From Danxiaibacter flavus (GTDB taxonomy: Bacteria; Bacteroidota; Bacteroidia; Chitinophagales; Chitinophagaceae): a DNA stretch of 64,000 nt. A program made the translations under genes and the position numbers. The notes under the pieces are model-generated. The model did not search any database, had not been told where the DNA came from, and worked only from the letters and a program-made list of their open reading frames with translations. The stretch lies in assembly GCF_041060425.1 (NCBI RefSeq), contig NZ_JAULBC010000002.1, forward strand, positions 744,001 to 808,000. Direction: 5' to 3'. Shown here in pieces: positions 26,038 through 35,341 of this stretch (position 1 is the stretch's first letter; each line of letters begins with the position of its first letter).

Positions 26038-26370
26038 GGTGATTGATATCATAAAATTTTAACGAAAATAGTGTTACGGGATGTTAATTTTAACGAGATG
26101 CGACCTTACGCCTGCATTCAAAACTTAAAACAAATAACAGCGGCTGAGCCAAATGCCTCACACTACTGGGCTGGTAAAAAACAATCAAAAACATATATTC
26201 AAATAAAACCATGCGAACTGTTTACAGCAAAAACGGGAATTTTAGTCAATATAAGTAAATTTGCGGCCTCTATTTAATACAATATCAGGCGGCTTTGCAG
26301 GGCTTGGAAAGAAGTTTTATTGAAGCACAAATTTCTTTGCTAATTTTTTTTTCTTTCCAAAACAATCCCC

Positions 26371-26378
26371 TACCTTTG
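26371..26378 (+). promoter_or_regulatory. -7 promoter element of rpsT
   Basis: TACCTTTG followed by CCG matches TAnnTTTG exactly, 19 nt before the ATG. The -33 region is T-rich without a clear TTTG. Confidence 0.7.
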
Positions 26379-26397
26379 CCGTCCCAAAAAAGAAATT

Positions 26398-26664
26398 ATG
26401 GCAAATCATAAAGCTACAAAGAAAGATGTGCGCCAGGCAGCTAAACGCAGGGACAGGAACCGTTACTATGGCAAAACTACACGTAATGCCGTACGTGACT
26501 TAAAAGCTTTAAAAGAAGAGAAGGCTTATGATGAAAAGTTGCCTTCAGTAATCGCTATGATTGACAAACTTGCTAAACGCGGTGTCATTCATAAGAATAA
26601 AGCTTCTAACCTTAAGAGCAAGCTTTCCAGGAAGACTGAATCTGCAGTTACCGCTACAGCTTAA
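26398..26664 (+). CDS. rpsT: 30S ribosomal protein S20
   Basis: 88 residues, Lys/Arg-rich and alpha-helical. It starts MANHKATKKDVRQAAKRRDR and ends with the typical GVIHKNKASNLKSKLSRK helix. It binds 16S rRNA near the base of the 30S body early in assembly. Monocistronic, with its own promoter and terminator. Confidence 0.96.
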   Translation: MANHKATKKDVRQAAKRRDRNRYYGKTTRNAVRDLKALKEEKAYDEKLPSVIAMIDKLAKRGVIHKNKASNLKSKLSRKTESAVTATA

Positions 26665-26712
26665 TTAAAACATTGATTCAGAACGGCTAAAACGTTCTTC
26701 GTTTAAGATATT

Positions 26713-26743
26713 AGGATGTCCCCAACGGGTGCATCCTTTTTTT
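26713..26743 (+). terminator. rpsT intrinsic terminator
   Basis: Stem AGGATG.CCC / GGG.CATCCT followed by seven T. Confidence 0.8.
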
Positions 26744-26750
26744 ATGTGAA

Positions 26751-26935
26751 GATTTGGATTTGAAATTTGGGATTGTTTAGACTCAACTGCCTAACTCCTA
26801 CGCACACCTACAATTAGAGAGCTGAGATTATTCAGGCTGCGCTATGTTGTCTTGCCTCATCTTAATGTTGGCCGTAAAGTTGTATTAGGATTAAAACGGG
26901 AAAATTTCAAATCGCAAATTTCAAATTTCCAATCC
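26751..26935. repeat. Inverted pair of 7-bp (TTTCAAA) arrays
   Basis: The left arm 26751-26775 (GATTTGGATTTGAAATTTGG) has the reverse-complement words in the right arm 26902-26935. The loop is about 125 nt. This pair is not directly at a stop codon. Confidence 0.7.
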
Positions 26936-27025
26936 ACCTTATAGTTTCTTTAACATTAAAATCAAAGATTCGTTCGTTTAGAGTTGTTTAAGACCGAAAG
27001 CATAATAATCACTAAAAAATCAAAC

Positions 27026-27604
27026 ATGAAGAAGACACTATTATTATCGTTAGCCCTGGTATTTGCTACGTTGTTTGCACAGGCTCAGTTTCATCTTGGA
27101 GCTAAAGTAGGCGCCAATTTTTCTAAAATAAACGGACAGGATTTCAAGGATGGTTTTGAACTCGGCTACGTTTTAGGTGGATTTGCCGAAATTGACTTTA
27201 GTAAAACTTTTGGTATTCAACCTGAAGTTGTTTTTAATCAAACCAATACAAAGGTATCCGATAATCCAAACGATGCATTAGGCTGGAAGCCAGGTGACAA
27301 GGTGAACCTGAATTACCTTACTGTTCCTGTACTGTTGAGAATTAATGCCAGCCCGTTACTTACTTTTCATGTAGGACCTCAGTTTGGCATCCTATTAAAT
27401 AATCACAAAACAACCCTGCAAAACGTTGGTGACGCTTTTAAAGGTGGCGATTTTGCTATGGCATTAGGCGCTCAGCTTAATCTAAAAATGTTACGTGTAT
27501 TTGGCCGGTACAATATTGGACTTTCTGACATAGGTGATCTTCCTGATCAAAGCAGTTGGAAAAGCCAGCAAATTCAAGTAGGATTAGGTCTTAAGATCCT
27601 TTAG
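27026..27604 (+). CDS. Outer-membrane beta-barrel protein (PorT/OMP_b-brl family)
   Basis: 192 residues. A clear signal peptide (MKKTLLLSLALVFATLFAQA) precedes alternating hydrophobic/polar beta strands, starting FHLGAKVGANFSKING and ending QVGLGLKIL, which fits an eight-stranded outer-membrane barrel. No enzymatic residues are seen. The frame opens earlier at a TTG (26984), but the signal peptide begins at ATG 27026. A strong terminator follows 28 nt after the stop. Confidence 0.85.
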   Translation: MKKTLLLSLALVFATLFAQAQFHLGAKVGANFSKINGQDFKDGFELGYVLGGFAEIDFSKTFGIQPEVVFNQTNTKVSDNPNDALGWKPGDKVNLNYLTVPVLLRINASPLLTFHVGPQFGILLNNHKTTLQNVGDAFKGGDFAMALGAQLNLKMLRVFGRYNIGLSDIGDLPDQSSWKSQQIQVGLGLKIL

Positions 27605-27631
27605 TTCCATTTGTTTTTAAAATCATTTTAA

Positions 27632-27661
27632 GGCACCACAGCTATGTGGTGCCATTTTTTT
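27632..27661 (+). terminator. Intrinsic terminator after beta-barrel gene
   Basis: Perfect 8-bp stem GGCACCAC / GTGGTGCC with a 6-nt loop, followed by ATTTTTTT. Confidence 0.9.
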
Positions 27662-27776
27662 GTGCCATTTTGTAACTATTGCGGTAACTTTCATCATGTG
27701 GCATTTTAATTGACCCATATTCCTGCTCAGCAGATTAAACTAATCTGTAATTACCTGATGACAAATTGACGTTGAG

Positions 27777-30185
27777 ATGAACATAACTAAAGACAACTTT
27801 TTTCTGAAAGCTGAAGATGATACAGACTTTCTGCCGATTATTCCTATCAATGAAACTGATAACGAGCAAGACAAAAACCTGGTAATACCAGATATTCTTG
27901 CCCTGTTACCTCTTAGAAATACTGTTCTTTTTCCGGGCGTGGTAATACCTATCACCGTAGGAAGGGACAAAAGCATAAAAGCTGTTAACGACGCCTATAA
28001 GGGCGACAAACTTATCGGGGTTTTGGCCCAGGTAGATGCCAATGTCGAAGATCCCCAATACAAAGATTTATGTGAGATTGGTACTGTTGCCAAAATTGTG
28101 AAGCTGATTAAAATGCCCGACGGTGGCACGACTGTGATCATACAGGGGAAAAAGAGGTTTAAATTACTCAGCCTTGTAGAAGAAGAGCCATATTTCAAAG
28201 CGAATATCAGCCTTCTTCCCGAGGATACCATTCCGGAAACCGATGACTTCGCAGCTTATACTTCAACCATAAAAGACCTGGCGGCTCAGATCATTCACCT
28301 CTCTCCCAACCTGCCCACGGAAGCATCCATTATTCTTCGCAACATTGAAAACGCATCCTTTCTTATCAATTTCGTAAGCAGTAACCTAAATACAGAAATT
28401 GCTGAAAAACAAGCGCTTTTAGAAATTGACGATGTTAAAAAACGCGCAGAAAAACTGGTTGAACTGCTTCAACGTGAATTACAGTTTGCTGAACTAAAAA
28501 ATAAAGTAGCCACCAAAACAAGAACCGAAATTGATAAGCAACAGAAAGAATATTTTCTGCAGCAACAATTGAAGAGCATTAAGGAAGAGCTGGGTGGCGA
28601 TACAAACGAGCGTGAGATTGCCGACATGAAGAAAAAAGCCGAGGCCAAGAAATGGCCGGAAGCTGCTAAAAACCTCTTCAAGACAGGCATTGCAAAACTG
28701 GAGAGAATGCATGCATCCACTCCTGACTATTCTGTGGTTTACAATCACCTTGACCTGATGCTGGATCTTCCCTGGGAAGAGTACACAAAGGATAGCTATG
28801 ATTTAAAGAAGGCCAAACAGGTTCTTGATAGCGATCACTACGGTATGACCAAGATAAAAGAGCGCATTCTTGAGTACCTGGCTGTGCTGAAATTAAAGGG
28901 CGACATGAAGAGCCCTATTCTTTGCTTTGTAGGTCCTCCGGGTATTGGTAAAACTTCATTGGGCAGAAGCATTGCTCACGCCATCGGAAGAAAATATGTA
29001 CGTATAAGCCTTGGTGGATTGCATGATGAAAGTGAGATCCGTGGCCACCGCAAAACTTATATCGGTGCTATGCCAGGACGTATTTTACAAAACGTGCGTA
29101 AGATCAAATCATCCAACCCGGTAATGATCCTGGACGAGATTGATAAGATTGGCAGTGATTTTCGCGGCGATCCGTCTTCTGCATTACTCGAAGTTCTTGA
29201 TCCTGAACAGAATAATACGTTCTACGATAATTATCTTGAACTTGAATATGATTTGAGTAAAGTTTTATTTATTGCTACCGCAAATAATATTCAAAATATT
29301 CAACCTGCGCTACGCGACAGGCTCGAGATCATTGACCTGAGCGGATACGCAATTGAAGAAAAAGTTGAGATAGCTAAAAGACATCTTGTTCCAAAACAGA
29401 AAGAACTGCACGGCTTACAAAAAGTAAACTTTAAGATCAGTGACAGGATTTTGGAAAAAGTTATTGAAAGCTATACACGTGAAAGTGGTGTGCGTGAACT
29501 GGATAGACAATTAGCCAGCGTAATGCGTTATGAAGCAAAAGAATATGCAACAAAAGGAAAGGTAAAGCCCACACTTACACAACAGGAGATAGAGAAAATA
29601 CTGGGTAGTGCACGGTATAGTAATGAAATTTATAAGACCGCTAACATGCCCGGCGTTGCAGTTGGTTTAGCATGGACATATGTGGGCGGTGATATTCTTT
29701 TTATAGAAACATTGTTGAGCGATGGCAAGGGCGAATTAAAACTTACAGGTAACCTTGGAAATGTGATGAAAGAGAGTGCCGCAACTGCATTAACTTATCT
29801 ACAGGCAAATGCTAAAAAGTATGATATTGATCCTGAATTATTTAATAAAAGGAGCATACATATACATGTGCCGGAAGGCGCGGTGCCTAAAGATGGACCG
29901 AGTGCGGGCGTTACCATGCTGAGCTCGTTAACAAGTGCATTTACGGGACGAAAACTAAAGTCTTACGTTGCAATGACTGGAGAGATCACTTTACGCGGAC
30001 AGGTATTGCCTGTTGGTGGTATTAAAGAAAAAGTGCTTGCAGCCAAGCGTGCCGGACTTAAAGAGATCATTCTCTGCTGGCAAAACGAAAAAGATGTACA
30101 GGAAATAGACAGCAATTTTATAAAGGGCTTAAAATTCCATTATGTAAAAACAATGCAGCAGGTGCTGGAATTAGCTTTGGTATAA
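27777..30185 (+). CDS. lon: ATP-dependent protease Lon
   Basis: 802 residues, LonA type. The N-terminal LON substrate-binding domain starts near residue 38 (LALLPLRNTVLFPGVVIP). The AAA+ domain has the Walker A motif GPPGIGKTSLGRS near 382 and Walker B around MILDEIDKIGSD near 450. The C-terminal serine-lysine protease domain has PKDGPSAGVTML (catalytic Ser near 706) and GGIKEKVLAAKRAG (catalytic Lys near 749). It degrades misfolded and regulatory proteins in the cytosol. No heat-shock-type promoter was recognised upstream. Confidence 0.96.
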   Translation: MNITKDNFFLKAEDDTDFLPIIPINETDNEQDKNLVIPDILALLPLRNTVLFPGVVIPITVGRDKSIKAVNDAYKGDKLIGVLAQVDANVEDPQYKDLCEIGTVAKIVKLIKMPDGGTTVIIQGKKRFKLLSLVEEEPYFKANISLLPEDTIPETDDFAAYTSTIKDLAAQIIHLSPNLPTEASIILRNIENASFLINFVSSNLNTEIAEKQALLEIDDVKKRAEKLVELLQRELQFAELKNKVATKTRTEIDKQQKEYFLQQQLKSIKEELGGDTNEREIADMKKKAEAKKWPEAAKNLFKTGIAKLERMHASTPDYSVVYNHLDLMLDLPWEEYTKDSYDLKKAKQVLDSDHYGMTKIKERILEYLAVLKLKGDMKSPILCFVGPPGIGKTSLGRSIAHAIGRKYVRISLGGLHDESEIRGHRKTYIGAMPGRILQNVRKIKSSNPVMILDEIDKIGSDFRGDPSSALLEVLDPEQNNTFYDNYLELEYDLSKVLFIATANNIQNIQPALRDRLEIIDLSGYAIEEKVEIAKRHLVPKQKELHGLQKVNFKISDRILEKVIESYTRESGVRELDRQLASVMRYEAKEYATKGKVKPTLTQQEIEKILGSARYSNEIYKTANMPGVAVGLAWTYVGGDILFIETLLSDGKGELKLTGNLGNVMKESAATALTYLQANAKKYDIDPELFNKRSIHIHVPEGAVPKDGPSAGVTMLSSLTSAFTGRKLKSYVAMTGEITLRGQVLPVGGIKEKVLAAKRAGLKEIILCWQNEKDVQEIDSNFIKGLKFHYVKTMQQVLELALV

Positions 30186-30285
30186 AATTTCCTAAAAAAT
30201 ATCTTACAACTGAACAAAAAATATTCTTGATTGTCATTTATAGTATAACAAGATTTTTTTCATGTTGGTTGTTTTAAGGGTTAAG

Positions 30286-30316
30286 ATCCTCCATGTCAAT
30301 GGAGGATTTTTCTTTT
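30286..30316 (+). terminator. lon intrinsic terminator
   Basis: Perfect 9-bp stem ATCCTCCAT / ATGGAGGAT with a 4-nt loop, followed by TTTCTTTTT, about 100 nt past the lon stop. Confidence 0.85.
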
Positions 30317-30368
30317 TATCGTGTGTAATTGATCTCACTTTTTTATTCAACAAATTACATCCTAAATC

Positions 30369-30410
30369 TTACCTGTCCTACATGTCTAACGCGTCTTACA
30401 CGTCTTCTAT
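30369..30410. repeat. 9-bp (GTCTTACAC) array at the broken end of a hydrolase remnant
   Basis: Five degenerate CTTAC/CCTAC/CTAAC words spaced 9 nt apart, related to 6814-6911. The array passes directly into the coding remnant that starts near 30399. Confidence 0.7.
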
Positions 30411-30812
30411 GGTTATAGTAAAGGAGGCGATGTTGTTTTACGATTAGCGGGATTACTTAAACAAATCCATCAAATTGATCTCGTAATTACTATTGACGTA
30501 GCCAATGGTCCATGGTCGCATAAAATTGACAGGCATGTGCCGGGCAATGTTCGCCGTAACATACATCTTTATCAGCCAAGCCCTAACTTTCCGTTATGCT
30601 CTTATGGTCTTCGGGCGCGTTCATCAGGGAATGTTGAAATTGAAAATCTTGACGTAACAAACCAACGATTTAAAAACAAGCCTGTAACACATGGCAATAT
30701 TGAAAATTTTATGGTTCCGGATGTAATTGAATGGATCAAAAAAGAAGCCTGCGAAAAAATCATCTTTAACAGGTACTATTTTACCGGTAACCTCAACTTT
30801 TTAGACTATTAA
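30390..30812 (+). pseudogene. C-terminal remnant of an alpha/beta hydrolase-like protein
   Basis: An open stretch of 140 codons has no ATG near its beginning; the only internal start candidate is a GTG at 30537. Conceptual translation from about 30402 begins VFYGYSKGGDVVLRLAGLL, a nucleophile elbow of the G-x-S-x-G type, continues through ITIDVANGPWSHKIDRHVP, and ends with VTHGNIENFMVPDVIEWI, where the His could be catalytic. The first half of such a fold, with the early beta strands and oxyanion loop, is missing. In its place is a CTTAC repeat array with in-frame stops. I read it as a gene truncated at the array, not an active gene. Confidence 0.6.
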
Positions 30813-30932
30813 AAAAAATTTCGATTTTTTTCAGTTTTGATTAAACTTTGAAGATCAGTTCTCGTCTATTATATATCGGTTTTGAATTTTAAAAAGTACG
30901 GTTTAGTATAAATTTTTGCAGCAGGGTTAAAC

Positions 30933-30968
30933 GGGTGTTTCGCCGGAGGCGGGGCACCCACTTTTTTT
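30933..30968 (+). terminator. Intrinsic terminator downstream of hydrolase remnant
   Basis: Stem GGGTG..CGCC / GGCG..CACCC followed by ACTTTTTTT. It may be the old terminator of the truncated hydrolase gene. Confidence 0.65.
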
Positions 30969-31246
30969 GGAGAATGTACGATGTACGATTTTAGATGTAC
31001 GATGTGAGCGAAGGAGAGTAACTCAAAAAAAGTTTTGCCTTACTATCTTTTTACCACATTTCCGAATATATCGCTTGCTAGCTGGCCACATACATTTCTA
31101 ACCTGTATTCCATCCTCGTTTATTCCATTTCAGTCCATAAACACTATCATTTTTTAAAAGTCGATGCTTTATTAACACTCGAAGCAATTTGACATGTACA
31201 TCTCCCCCTTTTTGATTTTTTACTTTTGAATTTTGACTTGCCCCTG

Positions 31247-31389
31247 CATCGTACATCAAAAACCGTACATCGTACATTGCAAGTCCCCTTACATCGTACA
31301 TCTAAAACCGTACATCGTACATTGCATTCCCTCACATCGTACACCGTACATCTAACATCGTACATTGCATTCCCCCACATCGTACATAA
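31247..31389. repeat. 43-45 bp satellite built from TACATCG heptamers
   Basis: Copies begin at 31247, 31292, 31335 and 31378 (periods 45, 43, 43). Each is a run of CATCGTACAT words, a spacer of CTAAAACCG type, and a TTGCATTCCC-type joint. The inverted word array is at 30974-31008. The last copy is partial. Confidence 0.85.
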
Positions 31390-31411
31390 AAAACTCCCAC
31401 CTAAACCTGAC

Positions 31412-31438
31412 AAAAAAAGCGATGCTCTCGCACCGCTT
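31412..31438 (-). terminator. Terminator of the TonB-dependent receptor gene
   Basis: The minus strand reads AAGCGgTGC / GCAtCGCTT with a 4-nt loop, followed by seven T, 30 nt past the receptor stop. Confidence 0.8.
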
Positions 31439-31467
31439 CTTTGTTGTTCCTATTATTAATCTAACTA

Positions 31468-34400
31468 TTAGAAAGTATAACGGAGACCGATCTGCATGTT
31501 CCAGCGTGAAGTGAAATCTGCATAAGCCCATGGCTTGCCAGTGTATTTGTTCAGGCCGAAAGCTTTGTCAAACGTAACTTTTGGATTGGAAGGATCGAAT
31601 GTTGTGTACTGCATAGAAGGATCAACATTGCTTCCTGCGAATTTGCTTGCAGATGTAGGAGCTGCTACGTTAAGTGGCTGAAGCTCCTGGTTGCTGGCAT
31701 AATACGCATGTCCCCAGTTTTTGCTTAGCAGGTTGCCGATATTAAATACATCAACTGACAGTTCAAGAGAATGTGATTTGTAAAACTTGAAGCCCTGAAC
31801 CAGTTTGAAGTCGAAGTGATTTTCCCACGGCAAGCGTGCGCCGTTACGTGCTGTATTTTTACCAATATGATCTTTTGTATACTGGGTAGAATTCATATAC
31901 TCCTGGAAACCTGCATATTGTTGTTCAGGTGAATATTTAATCCCGGTTACGTTTCCTTTACTGTCAAAGGTGTACAATGGAGCAAAATCAGCCGATGAAG
32001 TAGGCATGTACATAAGGTCGGCGCTGTTGCTTGTGTTTACAGATGTTTTGGTAGTTCCATCATCACCGTTCAGGTCACCAAAATAAACATAAGAAAGCGT
32101 CTGTCCGCTGTAGCCGTTATATACTAAACCAAGTGAAGTATAGAATTTACCGTAAGTAAATTTCTTGGTTACATACGCTTTAACTGCAGAACCCTGATCG
32201 TAGTTGTTTCTTGCTAAATCAAGATTGCCAAGACCATTAATATTATAAGCGAAACGGTAGTTTGACATTGCCGTAGAAGAAGTACCGTCATTCAGACCAA
32301 AGGAGTGTCCAAGGCTATAAGAAACCATAGCTGTCCAGCCCTGGCTGAAAGGACGTACAAACTGAGCCGTCAGGTTGTAAGCATATCCTTTGTTGGTATT
32401 TTTCAACAGGATGATATTGCTGTAGTTGACAGGATCAACCTGGGAACCGTAGAACGGACGGGAAGTATTACCCAAATGCAGCTGTGAAGTAGAAGGCGCA
32501 AGGTTTAAATCCTGGTACAGGATATCCTGCAACGTCTTCGTATATATAGCTTCGAATGTACCTATTACACCCCATGGCAATTTCTGATCCAGTGCAAGGT
32601 TCGCTCTGAACGTGCGTGGGAATTTGAAATCGTGAGAAGTTACATCGATCTCATTTCTTGCAGCACCGGTACCTGTAGGCGGATTGTTCGGGTTAAAGTG
32701 AATGTTAGCCAGATCACCAGAACTTGCAGTATACCTGTTAAGCAATACACCTGTTCCACCATATTGGTTGGAGATCCAAACCAAAGGAATGCGTCCGGTG
32801 AACAAGCCCGCACCACCGCGAACGATGGTTTGTTTATCACCTTTAACATCCCAGGTAAAGCCTACACGGGGAGCAACCAATATTTTAGTTGCAGGAACTT
32901 TATCGGTAGCAACTCCGTAACTCTTAGCGATATCAGAATTGTTGAATGCTTCGTTTGTTCCTGGTTTGTTGAAGAACACAGGAATATCAGCCCTGATACC
33001 ATAGGTCAGTTTAAAGTTGTTAGTCACACGGTAAACATCCTGTGCGTATATACCGAATTGAGCTGCATGGATCTCAGCGGAACCATCGCTTCCCTTCTGT
33101 GCAGGTGAGTAGTAGCTATAGCTGTTAGGCTTTGCATCATTATAAAAGTCAGCTAAGCTGTTGTAGGCATAATTACCGTAGATGTTCTGGATGAACAGGT
33201 TTTTAGTATTGTAGATCTCATTATTCGTACCGACAGTAAACACGTGTTTACCTGAGTAGATGTTGAAGTTATCTGTAATAGTAATGATGTCCTGGCTCAA
33301 CTTATTAGCACCCGAGCTGTTTTCAGTACCAAAAGCATAGGTAAGAGAACCATCTTTAATTTTCACATAAGGGAAGGGAGCGCCCGGTGTTTCTCTTCTG
33401 TCTCTTGTTGAAGTATAGGTTACGCGCGCCAGGTTGGACATCTTACTTGAAATATTAGAATTCAATTCAAGTACAGTTGAGTTGTTGGTGCTTGCAAAAT
33501 AATAACCGTTGTTTACAAACTGCATGGAGTTTTGCGCGTCACTGATCACGAATGATTTACCATTTGTATAGCTATGGCGAAGTGTCAGTTTGTTCTTTGA
33601 GTCAATGTTCCAGTCAATACGTGCGAATACGGCATCAGACTGTCTTGTTTTATTGATACCATTGTACGCACCCGGGTCATAGCTCCATCCCGCGTGTTTA
33701 GACCCATCTTTTAACCATGTACTAAGTGAATCAAGCGTTGAGGTTTTTACATTAGAGTTAACTGAACCTGGTTGGAAGTCCAACGGGCTTGAACGCCTTT
33801 CTCCTTCGTAGTTTACAAAGAAGAACAATTTGTTGGCGATGATTGGTCCACCTAAACGTGCACCGTAAGTATTATCATGAAATTTGCCATATTTAGAACG
33901 GTCAGTAGCACTTTTACCAACCAATCCCTGGTTCTGATTAAAACCATATACAGATCCATGGAATTCATTAGAACCGGAACGTGTAACAGCATTTAATCCA
34001 CCTCCTGTAAAACCGCCCTGAGTTACATCGTAGGGAGCCAATACAACTTGCAGCTGCTCGATAGCATCGAACGGAATTGGATTGATACCTGCCTGACCTC
34101 CGTTGGTACCACTGGCCGCAAGACCAAAGATATCCGTTGAGTTCACCCCATCAATTGTAAACTGATTGTACCTGTTGCTCTGACCAGCGAACGAAATACC
34201 CATTGTTGATCCGTCAGATGCATTGGTTCTGGCCTGAGCCTGGGGAACCAAACGGGCAAAATCATTTACGTTACGGGTAATAGTAGGTAAGGAAGTTAAC
34301 TGTTGCTGTGTAATTTGCATGGATGGACCAAGTTTTTCCTTGGCAACTGCACCTCTTCTGCTTGATACGCTAACGGCCGCAAGGGTTTGTGTTCCTTCAG

Positions 34401-34725
34401 ACAAGGTTGGTGTAAGCCGGGTATCTTCACCGAGCTGTAGAAAAAGGTCATTAAAAGTCTGCGTGTCAAACCCCACAAAACTTACTTCTACTTTATAAGG
34501 GCCACCGACACGCATGTTGGGCAGGTCAAACTGGCCGTCTTTTCTTGACACCGTCTTATAAACTGTTCCTGAGGGAAGGTGAGTTGCAGTGATTGTGGCA
34601 CCCACTAAAGATTCATTTCGAACGGATTTTACAACTCCCGTCATGTTACTTGTAGTAACCTGCGCATGTAATACGGCAAAAAATGCCATAAACAATAGCA
34701 ACAGAGTAGTGTTTTTCTTAAGCAT
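31468..34725 (-). CDS. Oar-like TonB-dependent outer-membrane receptor
   Basis: 1085 residues. A signal peptide (NTTLLLLFMAFFAVLHAQ) is followed by a CarboxypepD_reg-like domain (about 25-110, MTGVVKSVRNESLVGATI), a plug domain (about 120-260, RYNQFTIDGVNSTDIFG and GGGLNAVTRSGSNEFHGSV), and a long beta-barrel ending in the typical aromatic residue (GLRYTF). No SusD partner is adjacent, and the composition matches the Oar-like branch rather than the SusC branch. Transported substrate unknown; it could handle peptides or proteins. It has its own promoter and terminator, so it is probably monocistronic. Confidence 0.88.
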   Translation of the reverse strand: MLKKNTTLLLLFMAFFAVLHAQVTTSNMTGVVKSVRNESLVGATITATHLPSGTVYKTVSRKDGQFDLPNMRVGGPYKVEVSFVGFDTQTFNDLFLQLGEDTRLTPTLSEGTQTLAAVSVSSRRGAVAKEKLGPSMQITQQQLTSLPTITRNVNDFARLVPQAQARTNASDGSTMGISFAGQSNRYNQFTIDGVNSTDIFGLAASGTNGGQAGINPIPFDAIEQLQVVLAPYDVTQGGFTGGGLNAVTRSGSNEFHGSVYGFNQNQGLVGKSATDRSKYGKFHDNTYGARLGGPIIANKLFFFVNYEGERRSSPLDFQPGSVNSNVKTSTLDSLSTWLKDGSKHAGWSYDPGAYNGINKTRQSDAVFARIDWNIDSKNKLTLRHSYTNGKSFVISDAQNSMQFVNNGYYFASTNNSTVLELNSNISSKMSNLARVTYTSTRDRRETPGAPFPYVKIKDGSLTYAFGTENSSGANKLSQDIITITDNFNIYSGKHVFTVGTNNEIYNTKNLFIQNIYGNYAYNSLADFYNDAKPNSYSYYSPAQKGSDGSAEIHAAQFGIYAQDVYRVTNNFKLTYGIRADIPVFFNKPGTNEAFNNSDIAKSYGVATDKVPATKILVAPRVGFTWDVKGDKQTIVRGGAGLFTGRIPLVWISNQYGGTGVLLNRYTASSGDLANIHFNPNNPPTGTGAARNEIDVTSHDFKFPRTFRANLALDQKLPWGVIGTFEAIYTKTLQDILYQDLNLAPSTSQLHLGNTSRPFYGSQVDPVNYSNIILLKNTNKGYAYNLTAQFVRPFSQGWTAMVSYSLGHSFGLNDGTSSTAMSNYRFAYNINGLGNLDLARNNYDQGSAVKAYVTKKFTYGKFYTSLGLVYNGYSGQTLSYVYFGDLNGDDGTTKTSVNTSNSADLMYMPTSSADFAPLYTFDSKGNVTGIKYSPEQQYAGFQEYMNSTQYTKDHIGKNTARNGARLPWENHFDFKLVQGFKFYKSHSLELSVDVFNIGNLLSKNWGHAYYASNQELQPLNVAAPTSASKFAGSNVDPSMQYTTFDPSNPKVTFDKAFGLNKYTGKPWAYADFTSRWNMQIGLRYTF

Positions 34726-34747
34726 AAAATGTTAAAATTTCAGGGTG

Positions 34748-34777
34748 CAAATAAAATTGAATATGTTGGTATTCAAA
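34748..34777 (-). promoter_or_regulatory. Promoter of the Oar-like receptor gene
   Basis: The minus strand has TTTG (34774-34777) and, 18 nt later, TTTATTTG (34748-34755; seven of eight to TAnnTTTG). The start codon follows about 22 nt downstream. Confidence 0.65.
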
Positions 34778-34997
34778 GTAAACAAATTGTTAGCTGGTCC
34801 TTGAGGCTATAGAAATTTGGCTTAAGTGACTATTCCCTTAAATTTTATTTAACAATTAACGGTCCAAAGGATTGTTTGTTTAAGAATTCACCGAAAAATT
34901 TTAAGTATTAAAAACCGATTAAAATAAGAAATAAAAAAATATGTAGAAATAACGAAACTGTCGACGCAATTACGCTACGTAATAAAGACGATGAAGT

Positions 34998-35327
34998 TTA
35001 CTTTTTAAAAGCAAAATATACCGCACCTATTAAGAATAAGAAGCTCACGAGGTATCTCCAGTGAAAGGGTTCTTTTAGATAAAGCACTGCGAAAAAACTG
35101 AAAATGACCAGGGTAATAACTTCCTGGACCATCTTGAGCTGGAAAGCATTTATCCCGTCTTTATACCCATAACGGTTGGCAGGGACGGTAAGACAATACT
35201 CAAAAAATGCAATTCCCCAACTAATGAGAATTGCTTTCCACAATGCGAGACCTTTCTCTTTTAAATGCCAATACCAGGCGATTGTCATGAATACATTGGA
35301 AAAAACAAGTAGTATAACCGTGCGCAT
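34998..35327 (-). CDS. DMT family protein (DUF486)
   Basis: 109 residues with four predicted membrane helices (TVILLVFSNVFMTIAWYW, ILISWGIAFFEYCLTVPANR, VITLVIFSFFAVLYL, YLVSFLFLIGAVYFAF). The FEYCLTVPANRYGY segment is a mark of DUF486, a small inner-membrane family related to drug/metabolite transporters. No substrate is known. The next gene upstream on the same strand ends 14 nt before it, so the two small membrane genes are probably co-transcribed. Confidence 0.88.
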   Translation of the reverse strand: MRTVILLVFSNVFMTIAWYWHLKEKGLALWKAILISWGIAFFEYCLTVPANRYGYKDGINAFQLKMVQEVITLVIFSFFAVLYLKEPFHWRYLVSFLFLIGAVYFAFKK

Positions 35328-35341
35328 AGTAACAATTGAAA

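Larger units (their letters stand above)
25993..26397. other. Divergent regulatory interval between sucA and rpsT
   Basis: 405 nt. It carries a sucA -7 element at 26030-26037 and the rpsT promoter at 26371-26378. A 68-codon open frame (26071-26277) shows no recognisable domain or upstream promoter, so I do not call it. No repeat array is seen here. Confidence 0.6.
26665..27025. other. Gene-free interval after rpsT
   Basis: 361 nt. It contains the rpsT terminator and an inverted TTTCAAA array pair (26751-26935), then a T/A-rich upstream region for the beta-barrel gene with no strong promoter match. Confidence 0.6.
30813..31467. other. Gene-free interval with hairpin and TACGATG satellite
   Basis: About 650 nt without a credible gene. 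It contains a GC hairpin with T tract at 30933-30968, a short TACGATG array at 30974-31008, A/T-rich sequence, an AAAAGTA arm near 31211-31240, and the 43-45 bp satellite at 31247-31389. Confidence 0.65.

Noticed and set aside
26071..26277. 68-codon frame between sucA and rpsT
   Set aside because: No recognisable motif, no promoter, and it lies in a divergent regulatory region.
30537..30812. 91-codon frame as a stand-alone small gene
   Set aside because: It starts at a GTG in the middle of a longer open stretch that carries a hydrolase nucleophile elbow upstream; better read as a truncated remnant.
30905..30968. Tiny independent small RNA (promoter-like TAAATTTTTG followed by a terminator)
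   Set aside because: The -7 match has two extra bases and the transcript would be only about 55 nt; more likely the old terminator of the truncated hydrolase gene.
31147..31413. Minus-strand 88-codon frame with repeated MYDVR / CTVYDVR peptides
   Set aside because: It is the conceptual translation of the TACATCG satellite; no promoter, and repeats of 7 bp units make any frame look periodic.
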